The notes: generated by a model from the sequence alone, not told the origin. Shown: positions 37,716-45,615, numbered from the stretch's first letter. The stretch is 64,000 nucleotides of DNA from Streptomyces sp. NBC_00820 (GCF_036347055.1 NZ_CP108882.1:4042501-4106500), one strand, 5' to 3'. A program made the numbers and translations.

Positions 37716-38942
37716 GAAGACCCAGGCGCGGAAGAGGAGGAAGCGCAGGACGGTCGCGGCGAGGTTGGCGGCGACGAGGACGGCCAGTTCGGTGGAGTGG
37801 GCGGGGGCGCGGGTGGCGGTGTTCAGGGCGGCCAGCGAGCCGCTGGTCAGGGCGAGTCCGACGGCGAAGACGACCAGGCCCTGCGCCTGGTGCCGTACGG
37901 CACCGCCGGGGCCGCGCACCCCGAAGGTGAGGCGGCGGTTGGCGGCCGTGTTGACGACGGCCGCGACGAGCAGGGCGAGCGCGTTGGCGGTCTGGGAACC
38001 GGCGAACTGCCGGAAGCCGCTGTAGAGGAGCAGGTAGAAGAGGGTCGACAGACCGCCGACCACGCAGAACCCGACGAGCTGCCTGGCCAGCCCTCTGGGC
38101 ACGTCCTGGATCTCGCGGTCGCGCGGGTCGTCGCCGAAGGGCCGGGTGAGCCGGTCCAGCGGCAGCGAGCCGCCGGCCAGGGCCCTGCCGACACGCCACA
38201 CGCCCTTGAGGTCGTCGGTCGCGGTCCGCACGATGCGGACCGTGGACTGTGGGTCGTCGACCCAGTCGACCGGCACCTCGTGGATGCGCAGCCCGGCCCG
38301 TTCGGCGAGCACCAGCATCTCGGTGTCGAAGAACCAGCCGGTGTCCTCCACCAACGGCAGCAGCACCTGGGCCACTTCGCGCCGGATCGCCTTGAAGCCG
38401 CACTGCGCGTCCGAGAAGCGGGCCTGGAGCGAGCCGCGCAGGATCAGGTTGTAGGCCCGGCTGATGAACTCCCGCTTGGGGCCGCGCACCACCCGGGAGG
38501 CGCGGGAGAGCCGGGAGCCTATCGCCAGGTCCGAGTGGCCGGAGATCAGCGGGGCCACCAGCGGGAGCAGGGCGTTCAGGTCGGTGGACAGGTCGACGTC
38601 CATGTAGGCGAGGACCGGCGCCTCGGAGGCGGACCACACGGCCCGCAGGGCGCGTCCGCGGCCCTTCCGCTCCAGCCGGAACGCCGTGACCTCGGGGATC
38701 TCCGCCGCCAGCCGGTCCGCCACCAGCGGGGTGGTGTCCGTGGACGCGTTGTCCGCGATCGTGATGCGGAAGGGGTACGGGAAGGTGCGTGTCAGGTGCG
38801 CGTGCAGTCCGCGCACGCACGGTTCGAGGTCCTTCTCCTCGTTGAGGACGGGGATCACCACGTCCAGGACGGGCGTACCGGCGTCCTCGGCCGGCAGGTG
38901 CTCCCGCGCCGGCAGGGCGCCGGGAGAAGAGTCGGTTCGCAT
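37701..38942 (-). CDS. Polyprenyl-phosphate glycosyltransferase (GT2) with GtrA domain
   Basis: A 413-residue protein. Residues about 30-255 are a GT-A fold: LDVVIPVLNEEKDLEPCV, then ADNASTDTTPLVADRL, the DxD motif in AYMDVDLSTDLNALLPLV near residue 114, and the QCGFKAIRREVAQVLLP acceptor loop. This fits dolichyl-phosphate mannose synthase-like enzymes. Residues about 275-410 form a four-helix GtrA domain (QLVGFCVVGGLSTLFYLLLY), which may flip or anchor the lipid-sugar. ATG at 38942 lies 14 bp after the kinase stop, inside the loop of a hairpin. Product should feed the GT39 enzyme downstream. Confidence 0.9.
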   Translation of the reverse strand: MRTDSSPGALPAREHLPAEDAGTPVLDVVIPVLNEEKDLEPCVRGLHAHLTRTFPYPFRITIADNASTDTTPLVADRLAAEIPEVTAFRLERKGRGRALRAVWSASEAPVLAYMDVDLSTDLNALLPLVAPLISGHSDLAIGSRLSRASRVVRGPKREFISRAYNLILRGSLQARFSDAQCGFKAIRREVAQVLLPLVEDTGWFFDTEMLVLAERAGLRIHEVPVDWVDDPQSTVRIVRTATDDLKGVWRVGRALAGGSLPLDRLTRPFGDDPRDREIQDVPRGLARQLVGFCVVGGLSTLFYLLLYSGFRQFAGSQTANALALLVAAVVNTAANRRLTFGVRGPGGAVRHQAQGLVVFAVGLALTSGSLAALNTATRAPAHSTELAVLVAANLAATVLRFLLFRAWVFPENR

Positions 38943-38957
38943 GGACCGACTCTTCTC
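38924..38957 (-). promoter_or_regulatory. RNA hairpin enclosing the GT2 start codon
   Basis: GAGAAGAGTCGGT (minus strand, 38957-38945) pairs perfectly with ACCGACTCTTCTC (38936-38924). The 8-nt loop contains the ATG. The 5' arm holds the only purine-rich ribosome-binding sequence and touches the kinase stop codon at 38956. Folding would hide the GT2 start until a ribosome finishing the kinase gene opens it. Confidence 0.7.
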
Positions 38958-40764
38958 AACTGCCCTGTCGCACCCGTGTGGTGGCGCTGTGCGGGGGCTG
39001 TGAGTCCTGTTGCCCACCGGGACCGGAGACGCGCCCGACGGTTCCGGAGACCTGCCCGACGGCTCCGGAGACCGGACGCGGGGTGGGGGTGGCCGGGCTC
39101 GGGACGGGTGCGACCGGGCTCGGGACAGGTGCGACCAGGCTCGGGACAGGGGAGGCCGGGCTCGGGACAGGGGAGGCCGGGTCGGATGCGGGGGCGACCG
39201 GGTCGGATGCGGGCAGCCGGACGATGAACACGGTGCGCCCCGGGGCGCTTTCCACGCTCACCGCACCGCCGTGCGCGGCGGCGACGGCCCGCACGATGGC
39301 GAGCCCCAGACCGGTGGAGCCGGTGGCGCGGGAGCGTGCGGAGTCGCCCCGTGCGAACCGTTCGAAGACGTGCGGCAGCAGCTCGGGCGGGATGCCGGGC
39401 CCGTCGTCCTCGACGTCGGCGCACAGCCACGGCCCCTGACGCCGCACGCGCGCGGTGACCGTCGTACCGGGCGGGGTGTGGGTGCGGGCGTTGCCCAGCA
39501 GGTTCACCAGCACCTGCTGGAGGCGGGCCGCGTCGGCCGGGGCTAGCGCCGGTTCGTCGGGCAGGTCGAGCCGCCAGTTGTGGGCCGAGCCGACCGCGCG
39601 TGCGTCGCTGACGGCGTCCACGACGAGCGGCACGAGGTCGGTCCGCTCGAACCGCAGCGGCCGCCCCGCGTCCAGCCGGGCGAGCAGCAGCAGGTCCTCG
39701 ACGAGGAGGGTCATCCGGCCCGCCTCGGACTCGATACGGCCCAGCGCGTGCCGGGTGTCCGGGCCGACCTGTTCGCGGCCGCGCCGGGTCAGCTCGGCGT
39801 AGCCGCGGATGGAGGCGAGCGGGGTGCGCAGCTCGTGGCTGGCGTCGGCGACGAACTGCCGTACCCGCGTCTCGCTCCGCTGGCGGGCGTGCAGGGCGTC
39901 GTGGACGTGGTCGAGCATGCGGTTGAGCGCGGCGCCGACCCGGCCGACCTCGGTGTGCGGGTCGCACTCCGCCTCCGGGACGCGCTCGCTGAGGTTCACC
40001 TCGCCGCTGTGCAGGGGCAGTTCGGAGACGCGGGTGGCGGTGGCGGCGACCCTGCGCAGGGGGCGGGTGGCCACGCCGACGATGACGGTCCCGGCGATGC
40101 CGGCGGCGACGAGCCCGGCGACGGTGACGCTGACCTCGATGAGGATCAGGGTGCCGATCGTGCCGTCGGTGTCCTTGGTGGGGATGCCGACGTAGAAGTC
40201 GCCGTTGGGGCCGTGGGCGTACTGCACCCGGTAGGAACCCAGCCCGGGCACCCTCACGGTGTGCGGCTGCCCGTCCCGCGGGACGGAGTCGAGGGCGGCC
40301 AGCTGGGCGCCGTCGAGGGACCTGGCAATCATCTGGAGGGTGGCGGCCGACTTCTGGCCCAGCTCGCCCTCGGTTGCACTGCCGTTCTCGACCTCGGCCG
40401 CGATGGTGAACTGGGGCTGTGGGCCGCGGGTGACGAATGCGGACAGGCTCTTCTCGCCGCCGAACCGGCCGGTGTGCCCGATGCCGGGCCCGGCCGCATT
40501 TCCTTGAGCTGTCGGCTTGCCCTGGCCCAGCGGCTCTCCCTGGCCGGGCGGGGCGAACTCCCCGGACAGGCGCCTGCCCGCCTCGTGCAGCCCGCCGTCC
40601 AGCTGCTCGTACAGATGCGAGCGCAGGGCCAGCGTGGTCACGGAGCCGATCACCGCGCACACCACGGCGATCAGCGTCACGGACGCGACGACGAGCCGTG
40701 TCCGCAGGGTGCGCGGCTGTCCCGCCCGCCCCCTGCGCGTACGCGGCCGTCGTCGCCCGCTCAT
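38956..40764 (-). CDS. Sensor histidine kinase with long Pro/Val/Ser tail
   Basis: A 602-residue membrane kinase. Helix 1 (VVASVTLIAVVCAVIGSVTT, about 23-44), an outer sensing region of about 150 residues, helix 2 (VAGLVAAGIAGTVIVGV, about 200-220) and a HAMP domain come first. The DHp box ASHELRTPLASI has its His near 308. The ATPase domain has LVNLLGNARTHTP (N box), DDGPGIPP (G1) and STGLGLAIV (G2). The last 90 residues repeat VAPVPSP and VSG units. The ATG at 40764 overlaps the regulator stop by 4 bp. The signal is unknown; envelope stress is a natural guess given the operon. Confidence 0.9.
   Translation of the reverse strand: MSGRRRPRTRRGRAGQPRTLRTRLVVASVTLIAVVCAVIGSVTTLALRSHLYEQLDGGLHEAGRRLSGEFAPPGQGEPLGQGKPTAQGNAAGPGIGHTGRFGGEKSLSAFVTRGPQPQFTIAAEVENGSATEGELGQKSAATLQMIARSLDGAQLAALDSVPRDGQPHTVRVPGLGSYRVQYAHGPNGDFYVGIPTKDTDGTIGTLILIEVSVTVAGLVAAGIAGTVIVGVATRPLRRVAATATRVSELPLHSGEVNLSERVPEAECDPHTEVGRVGAALNRMLDHVHDALHARQRSETRVRQFVADASHELRTPLASIRGYAELTRRGREQVGPDTRHALGRIESEAGRMTLLVEDLLLLARLDAGRPLRFERTDLVPLVVDAVSDARAVGSAHNWRLDLPDEPALAPADAARLQQVLVNLLGNARTHTPPGTTVTARVRRQGPWLCADVEDDGPGIPPELLPHVFERFARGDSARSRATGSTGLGLAIVRAVAAAHGGAVSVESAPGRTVFIVRLPASDPVAPASDPASPVPSPASPVPSLVAPVPSPVAPVPSPATPTPRPVSGAVGQVSGTVGRVSGPGGQQDSQPPHSATTRVRQGS
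39030..39220 (-). repeat. Tandem repeats in the kinase tail
   Basis: Units such as CTCGGGACAGGGGAGGCCGG and CTCGGGACAGGTGCGACC repeat with a period of about 21 nt, coding the VPSPVAP and DPAS stretches at the kinase C-terminus. Confidence 0.75.
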
Positions 40765-41501
40765 GCCACGGCGGGCTTGATCAGGTAACCCGCCCCGCGC
40801 CGGGTGTGGATCATCGGCTCCCGGCCGGCGTCGATCTTCCTGCGCAGGTACGAGATGTACAGCTCGACGACATTGGCCTGGCCGCCGAAGTCGTACGACC
40901 ACACCCGGTCCAGGATCTGGGCCTTGCTGAGCACCCGGCGCGGGTTACGCATGAGGAAGCGCAGCAACTCGAACTCGGTGGCGGTGAGATGGATGCTGTC
41001 CCCGGCCCGCCACACCTCGTGGCTGTCCTCGTCCAGGGTCAGGTCCCCCACCACGAGCACGGACTCCGAGCGGCGGTCCGCGGCCCCGGCCCGGCGGATC
41101 AGCCCGCGTAGCCGGGCCACGACCTCCTCCAGGCTGAACGGCTTGGTCACGTAGTCGTCGCCGCCCGCGGTCAGCCCGGCGATCCGGTCCTCCACCGCGT
41201 CCTTCGCGGTCAGGAACAGCACGGGCACGTCCGGAAGTTCACGCCTGAGCCGGCCGAGCACCGCCAGCCCGTCCATGTCGGGCAGCATCATGTCCAGCAC
41301 GACGGCGTCGGGCCGGAACTCCCTAGCCGTCTGCACGGCCCCCTGCCCGTCCCCCGCACTCCTGATCTGCCAGCCCTCGTACCGCAGAGCCATGCTCAGC
41401 AGTTCGGTGATGGACAGTTCGTCGTCCACCACGAGCACACGGACGGGGCTCCCGTCCGGCCTCAGCAGTTCGGTGCGTCCTTGGGAGGAGGTCGTCGTCA
41501 T
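40761..41501 (-). CDS. OmpR/PhoB-family response regulator
   Basis: A 246-residue regulator. The receiver domain starts VRVLVVDDELSITELLSMAL, with the phospho-acceptor Asp in AVVLDMMLPDMDGLAV near residue 68 and Lys in DDYVTKPFSLEEV near 118. The winged-helix output domain reads LTATEFELLRFLMRNPRRVLS and ends VVELYISYLRRKID, then RRGAGYLIKP. ATG at 41501 follows AAGGTGGCCACC. It is the first gene of an operon with its kinase and two glycosyltransferases, so it probably controls the operon itself through the repeats just upstream. Confidence 0.92.
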   Translation of the reverse strand: MTTTSSQGRTELLRPDGSPVRVLVVDDELSITELLSMALRYEGWQIRSAGDGQGAVQTAREFRPDAVVLDMMLPDMDGLAVLGRLRRELPDVPVLFLTAKDAVEDRIAGLTAGGDDYVTKPFSLEEVVARLRGLIRRAGAADRRSESVLVVGDLTLDEDSHEVWRAGDSIHLTATEFELLRFLMRNPRRVLSKAQILDRVWSYDFGGQANVVELYISYLRRKIDAGREPMIHTRRGAGYLIKPAVA

Positions 41502-41553
41502 GGTGGCCACCTTGTCGGCGACCTCTGAGAAGAGGCTTTCCTCAATCTGTGAT

Positions 41554-41598
41554 TTCCCTGAGAAACGCACAGGTGACTCTCAGGGAACACCTGGGAAC
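41554..41598 (-). promoter_or_regulatory. Inverted and direct repeats in the two-component promoter
   Basis: TTCCCTGAGA (41554-41563) and TCTCAGGGAA (41578-41587) form a perfect inverted repeat with a 14-bp spacer. GGGAAC also occurs as a direct repeat at 41583 and 41593, a 10-bp phase typical of OmpR-type binding. Autoregulation is inferred. Confidence 0.55.
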
Positions 41599-41601
41599 CG
41601 C

Positions 41602-41985
41602 TCACCCGTGACTGTGGCTGTGACCGTGGCTGTGGCTGTGCTCGACCCGGGCGATGTGGATCGTGTACCGCTCGAACCACCGCTCACGGCCGCGCCGTTT
41701 GGCCGCCAGGTGGTCGGGGTGCCGCCGCCACTCCTCGATCCCCGCGAGGTCGCGGAAGTAGGCGACGGAGATGGCGAGTCCGCCGGGGGTGCGGGCGAAG
41801 TCCTCGCCGAGGAAGCCGGGGACCTCCCGCACGAGGCGGGAGAGGTGGGCACCGGTGCGGTCGTACGCGTCAGGGTCCTCGGGATCGTCGGCCGTACGGG
41901 TGGAGGTGAACACGACTGCGTAATAAGGGGGTCGGAGGGCGGGGGTCGGACCGGGGACGACAGGACTGTCCTGCTGATCACTCAT
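41602..41985 (-). CDS. Antibiotic-biosynthesis-monooxygenase-like protein with His-rich tail
   Basis: A 127-residue dimeric alpha-beta barrel type protein. YYAVVFTSTRTADDPEDPDAY opens the fold. VREVPGFLGEDFARTPGGLAISVAYF and WRRHPDHLAAKRRGRERWFER are the core motifs seen in small monooxygenase-like proteins that often act on haem or aromatic compounds. The tail HSHSHGHSHSHG is unusual and could bind Ni, Zn or Co. ATG at 41985 is chosen because translation upstream loses family character. It is not part of the kinase operon, as 100 bp of promoter DNA separate them. Confidence 0.7.
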   Translation of the reverse strand: MSDQQDSPVVPGPTPALRPPYYAVVFTSTRTADDPEDPDAYDRTGAHLSRLVREVPGFLGEDFARTPGGLAISVAYFRDLAGIEEWRRHPDHLAAKRRGRERWFERYTIHIARVEHSHSHGHSHSHG

Positions 41986-42079
41986 GGCGTCCACGATGTC
42001 CGCCGGCGCCGGAGCGGGTCCATGGACCTTGCCCAAAGGGATCCGTACGGGATCCAAGTCTTGACCTTGGCGGCCCGGA

Positions 42080-42961
42080 TCAGAAGAGACCTTCCTGCTC
42101 CCTCCTGAACTCCCGGACCGGCAACGTGACTTCACTGAGCCCCGCACGCAGCGGGGCCAGTCGCCAGCCGGGCAGCAGACGGGTGTCGAGGACGACGACG
42201 CCCCGCCCGGCGACGGCGAGATGCAGATCGGGTCCGGCGGCGGCGACCAGCTCACCGCTCACACGGCCGCCCGCGAGAAGCTCCACCACGTCCCCGACGG
42301 CAGGGTCCGCGCCGGCGATCCCGAACACACCGACATGATCGACGACTTGGCAGGGTTCACGGGTGAGCGATTCGGGCCAGCCGCCGAGGTCGACCGCCCG
42401 CGCGTGCAACTCCGTGATCTCCGCCGCCCGTTCGGCCTCGGTCGCCGGCAGGGTGGACCGCACCGCCCGCTTCACGGCGTACGGGATCCGGTCCGGGACC
42501 TGGAGGGCGGCCCGGAGCAGCTCCTCGGTGCGCCGGGCGGCCATCAGCGGACCGGTACCGAGCCAGCTGAAACAGACGGCGCCCTGTTCGAGCAGCCGCG
42601 CCGAACCCCGCTCGAGGGCCGTGATGCCGACCTTGACCAGGCCGGGGCCGAACCAGGCCAGGTAGACGCGGTACGGCCGCGGGTCGTCCGCGATCGTGTC
42701 GGCGGCCACGGAGTGCGCCCGGTCCAGCCGCGCGCACTCCTCGCACCGCGCCCCCTTACTCCGCCCCGGCACCACCGCCCGCACCGGGCACGCGTTCCCC
42801 CGCGCGCCGACACACCCCCGCGCCGAGCCGTCCACGACCGCGAAGGCGACCCGCTTCCCCCGGGACAGCGCGCTGCGCCGTCCCCCGCCCCAGAGCAGGA
42901 GCGGCCCGTCCGGCGTCCAGCGCAGCCCGGAGCATTTCCATACGTGTGCGTCGTGTGCCAT
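42080..42961 (-). CDS. DUF2797 family protein
   Basis: A 293-residue protein: HVWKCSGLRWTPDGPLLL, a Cys cluster (GCVGARGNACPVRA and GARCEECARLDRAHS) that probably binds zinc, then YLAWFGPGLVKVGITALERG, the motif that marks DUF2797 and recalls GIY-YIG-type folds, and QGAVCFSWLGTGPLMAARRTEE. The C-terminus is a small beta-rich part (GVFGIAGADPAVGDVVELLAG). The function is not known. ATG at 42961 lies just downstream of a less conserved leader and begins MAHDAHVWK as in relatives. Confidence 0.8.
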   Translation of the reverse strand: MAHDAHVWKCSGLRWTPDGPLLLWGGGRRSALSRGKRVAFAVVDGSARGCVGARGNACPVRAVVPGRSKGARCEECARLDRAHSVAADTIADDPRPYRVYLAWFGPGLVKVGITALERGSARLLEQGAVCFSWLGTGPLMAARRTEELLRAALQVPDRIPYAVKRAVRSTLPATEAERAAEITELHARAVDLGGWPESLTREPCQVVDHVGVFGIAGADPAVGDVVELLAGGRVSGELVAAAGPDLHLAVAGRGVVVLDTRLLPGWRLAPLRAGLSEVTLPVREFRREQEGLF

Positions 42962-43026
42962 CACTCTTGAGGGTACGAGGAGGCGCTGACAGCGGTACGT
43001 GGACCGCGGCGCGCGGTAGCGTGTGA

Positions 43027-43117
43027 AACGGCCCGAAGCCGCAACCTCGCGATGCGACTTCGGGCCGTTCCTCTTCGGGCCGTTCCTCTTCGGGTCGTCC
43101 CTCTTCGGGCCGTCCCT
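43027..43117 (-). terminator. Terminator with four copies of one arm
   Basis: AACGGCCCGAAG (43027-43038) can pair with CTTCGGGCCGTT at 43058-43069. That arm belongs to a 15-bp unit, CTTCGGGCCGTTCCT, repeated four times (43058-43117) with one or two changes. Alternative hairpins of growing loop size are possible. It probably ends transcription of the BRO-N gene. Confidence 0.6.
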
Positions 43118-43161
43118 CCGGCACACGGAGGCGGCGCCCGGCAAGATCCGGAAGACGGGTC

Positions 43162-44259
43162 CTACGGCAGCACGTACACCGGCCTCCCGTCCGCCGCACT
43201 GCCCACCTGCCGCATGCAGCCCCGCTTGATCAGCATCCGCACGCAGTCGTGGACACGGTCGAGGGTCAGTCCCGTACGGCCGGCGACCTCTTCCAGCCGG
43301 CAGGGAACGGGGCCCCTCACCAGCGCCGGCGCCAGGTAGGCGGCCACGGCGTGCACATCCTCGGTGACGACCAGGTTCTTCTCCCGCCAGGTCGCAAGCA
43401 GCCGCTGCGGTGTGATCACCGGGGGCGGGCCGGCCACGGGAGCGGGCGGCCGCAGCCGCTCTGCGATCACGTCAAGGGTGTCGGCGATCCGCCCGAGCAC
43501 ATCCTGCAGGCCGCCCGCGCGGGCACCAAGGACACTGAGGCGTGCGTCGATGCCGCCCAGGTGGTCGTTGGCACGGCCGAGGTTCTCGTCGACTCGGCCC
43601 AGATGTTCGCCGACTCGGCCCAGGTTCTCGTTGACTCGGCCCAACTGCTCGTTGCCCCGGCGCATCTGCTCGATCCGCTCCGACTGCGCGACCGCCAGCG
43701 CCTCGTCCGCCCGGATGTTCCGCTCCTCCAGCCTGACGATGGCGTCGGCGACCTGCTGCGGCATGAGGTACGCGGTGTCGCCGGTCGGGGCGGGCTGCAC
43801 GGGGGCGGCCTCGAGAGTGTAGGAACCGTCGCGCTGGACGGTCGCGATCACTTCGGAGACCCAGGCTTTGAAGGGTGCGCACTCGGGCTTGGTGCAGCCG
43901 CTGACGAGGGCGATCAAACCCCGCAGACTGACCAGCTTCATCGACTTCTGCAGCCTGTGACCTGCGAGTTTGCGCAAGGCGTCTACTGGATAGACGCCTT
44001 GCGCAAACTCAGCGAGCCGCTTGGTGCAGTCCGGCGCGACGTGCCACAGGAGTGCTTGCCGCGTGTTCGCGTAGCCGAGATTCACCGCCACGTCCGCCGC
44101 CGGAAACCAGTGCTCGCCCTCCGGCGTTGTCAGCCTCCGCACCCGCGCCCCTGTGGCCGCGAACACGAAGTCGTTGACGTCGATCGCGTCCCGCCGCTGC
44201 TCCCCCGACTGTCCTGGTTGCCCCGACTGCCCCGACTGCGTGTCGTCGTACTCGTACAT
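43162..44259 (-). CDS. BRO-N/phage-antirepressor-like DNA-binding protein
   Basis: A 365-residue protein. A short (QSGQPG) tail precedes a BRO-N domain (about 25-130): RRLTTPEGEHWFPAADVAVN, LGYANTRQALLWHV and LVSLRGLIALVSGC. The middle (about 185-245) is a coiled coil with seven-residue steps (NEQLGRVNENLGRVGEHL). The end (about 290-365) is a winged helix (RLEEVAGRTGLTLDRVHDCV). BRO-N domains occur in phage antirepressors and in chromosomal regulators of streptomycetes. GGAGGTG lies 8 nt before the ATG at 44259. The coding DNA contains a perfect palindrome (43966-44010). No phage genes are nearby. Confidence 0.8.
   Translation of the reverse strand: MYEYDDTQSGQSGQPGQSGEQRRDAIDVNDFVFAATGARVRRLTTPEGEHWFPAADVAVNLGYANTRQALLWHVAPDCTKRLAEFAQGVYPVDALRKLAGHRLQKSMKLVSLRGLIALVSGCTKPECAPFKAWVSEVIATVQRDGSYTLEAAPVQPAPTGDTAYLMPQQVADAIVRLEERNIRADEALAVAQSERIEQMRRGNEQLGRVNENLGRVGEHLGRVDENLGRANDHLGGIDARLSVLGARAGGLQDVLGRIADTLDVIAERLRPPAPVAGPPPVITPQRLLATWREKNLVVTEDVHAVAAYLAPALVRGPVPCRLEEVAGRTGLTLDRVHDCVRMLIKRGCMRQVGSAADGRPVYVLP
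43565..43655 (-). repeat. 21-nt repeats coding the coiled-coil heptads
   Basis: Four units of the type TTCTCGTCGACTCGGCCCAG code NENLGRV-like heptads. Nucleotide identity between copies is high, which suggests recent unit duplication. Confidence 0.75.
43966..44010. repeat. Perfect 20-bp inverted repeat inside the BRO-N gene
   Basis: GAGTTTGCGCAAGGCGTCTA (43966-43985) is followed by CTGGA and its exact reverse complement (43991-44010). On the minus strand it codes EFAQGVYPVDALRKL within the BRO-N domain. The arms also contain the smaller palindrome TTGCGCAA. Confidence 0.9.
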
Positions 44260-44366
44260 CGAGCATCACCTCCACCCCGGAAGCTAGGGACGCAAATCCC
44301 CAACTACCGTGCAGAGGAAGCACATTCACTCGATAGGTGTCAGAGGTATCGATTCCGCACCGGGTG

Positions 44367-44714
44367 TCACCCGGCCTCCCCGGGCACCGCAGCCCCCGCC
44401 ACCTCGACCGACCGGCTGTCCCGCCCCCGTCCCGCCAGCCGGCAGGCCACGCACCCGGCATGTCCCGCCCGGGCCTGGGAGTCCCGCACCCGCATCCCCC
44501 ACTGCCCCCGGGGCCGCACGCCCGGCGGCTTGCCCCAGCCGGCGAGATGGAGGGCCCAGGTGACCAGGACGCCCGCCCCCGCGATCACCAGCCCGGCTCC
44601 GACGGCCGGCAAGGAGGCCACGCACACCCCCGCCCCCGCCAGCCCGCTCCCGGCGGCGCCGATACAGAAACCGGTCCAGCCGGCGATCGTGTGACCCTCG
44701 TCGTGCAGACTCAT
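44367..44714 (-). CDS. Small two-helix membrane protein, HGxxPAAW-like
   Basis: A 115-residue protein. EGHTIAGWTGFCIGAAGSGL resembles the HGxxPAAW motif of a small actinobacterial membrane family. The two helices are followed by a soluble basic part with four residues of Cys/His type (HAGCVACRLAG) that could hold a metal. GGGGGGCCGCTC stands before the ATG at 44714. It lies upstream of the BRO-N gene on the same strand; the gap of 107 bp has its own promoter-like A/T content. Function unknown. Confidence 0.55.
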   Translation of the reverse strand: MSLHDEGHTIAGWTGFCIGAAGSGLAGAGVCVASLPAVGAGLVIAGAGVLVTWALHLAGWGKPPGVRPRGQWGMRVRDSQARAGHAGCVACRLAGRGRDSRSVEVAGAAVPGEAG

Positions 44715-44855
44715 GAGCGGCCCCCCAAGGACTCTGTCTCGTGGACTGAGAGATGCACGCCCGACTATCCCAGGCAGCGGAGAACTCAGGAAGACGGACG
44801 ACAAGGCGAACGACGCCATTGCACCCGCCTCGCGGAAAGCCCGCACGCGAAACGC

Positions 44856-44885
44856 CGAAGGCCCCGGATCTCTCCGGGGCCTTCG
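44856..44885 (-). terminator. Terminator of tRNA-Arg(ACG)
   Basis: CGAAGGCCCCGGA (44856-44868) pairs with TCCGGGGCCTTCG (44873-44885), a 13-bp perfect stem with a TCTC loop, just past the tRNA 3' end. Confidence 0.9.
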
Positions 44886-44892
44886 GTCTGTG

Positions 44893-44965
44893 TGCACTCG
44901 GCAGGATTCGAACCTGCAACCTTCTGATCCGTAGTCAGATGCTCTATCCGTTAAGCTACGAGTGC
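44893..44965 (-). tRNA. tRNA-Arg(ACG)
   Basis: A 73-nt cloverleaf: acceptor GCACTCG with CGAGTGC, anticodon loop CTACGGA (ACG), T-arm GCAGGTTCGAATCCTGC and discriminator A. Its A34 is the substrate of TadA (24030-24485). Confidence 0.97.
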
Positions 44966-45029
44966 TTGTTCTTTTGTTTTTGTCTCCGTTTCCGGCCCTT
45001 TCGGCCCGTCCCGGCGACAAGAAGAACAT

Positions 45030-45615
45030 TACACGACTGCCACCGACATGTGAAATCCGTTAGGCATACCCCTTCTGACCTGCGGAAACGCCGATTCGGC
45101 GGCTCGCGGGCGTCGGCCGGAAACCATGCGGGAGGGCGGAGCGGGACAGGTCACTCCGGCCTTTGTGCGCCGAAGGCAAGCCCCTGCGCGGCTTCCAGGG
45201 ATCTGAGTCGGCATCCGCGATCACCGGGAGCTTCCGTCAGACGGGGAGGACTGCCCGCTCGTCCGTGGCCCGTCCCTCGCGTCGGCGGCCAGGCCCGAAC
45301 TCCCGTTCCCGGATCACCGCTTGGCACCCGCTGGATACCGACCAGGTCCGGGCAGCCCTCCGGGCAAGGCTCTTCGTGGGTGCGGGCAGGGCGGGTTCAC
45401 CGTCCAGCGCGTGGGGTGCTGTGGCCCAGGTCACGTCCTGCCCAGGTGTTTCCGGTCGCGGCACGCACCCGGCCAACTCCCGCGACCGCCGAGTCGGAGT
45501 AGGAGTAGGAGATAGGAGTCGGACCCGGACTCGGACCCGGAGTCGATCACGGTTCGTCCCGTTGCCCTCGATCGGGAAGGGCGGGGCACGCGCCAGGAGC
45601 GCTGCTCACGCAAAC
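45030..45615. other. 586-bp stretch between two tRNA genes, no gene seen
   Basis: Open frames here have no ribosome-binding site or known domain. The segment 45496-45545 is a chain of GGAGTAGGAGTAGG and ACTCGGACCCGGAGTCG repeats. The rest is mixed composition. It could be decayed DNA or an old insertion site between tRNA genes, but nothing identifies it. Confidence 0.5.

Noticed and set aside
37621..38820. N-terminal extension of the GT39 gene through the GT2 gene
   Set aside because: The frame is open but low-complexity and overlaps the well-supported GT2 gene; ATG 37620 has a good ribosome-binding site.
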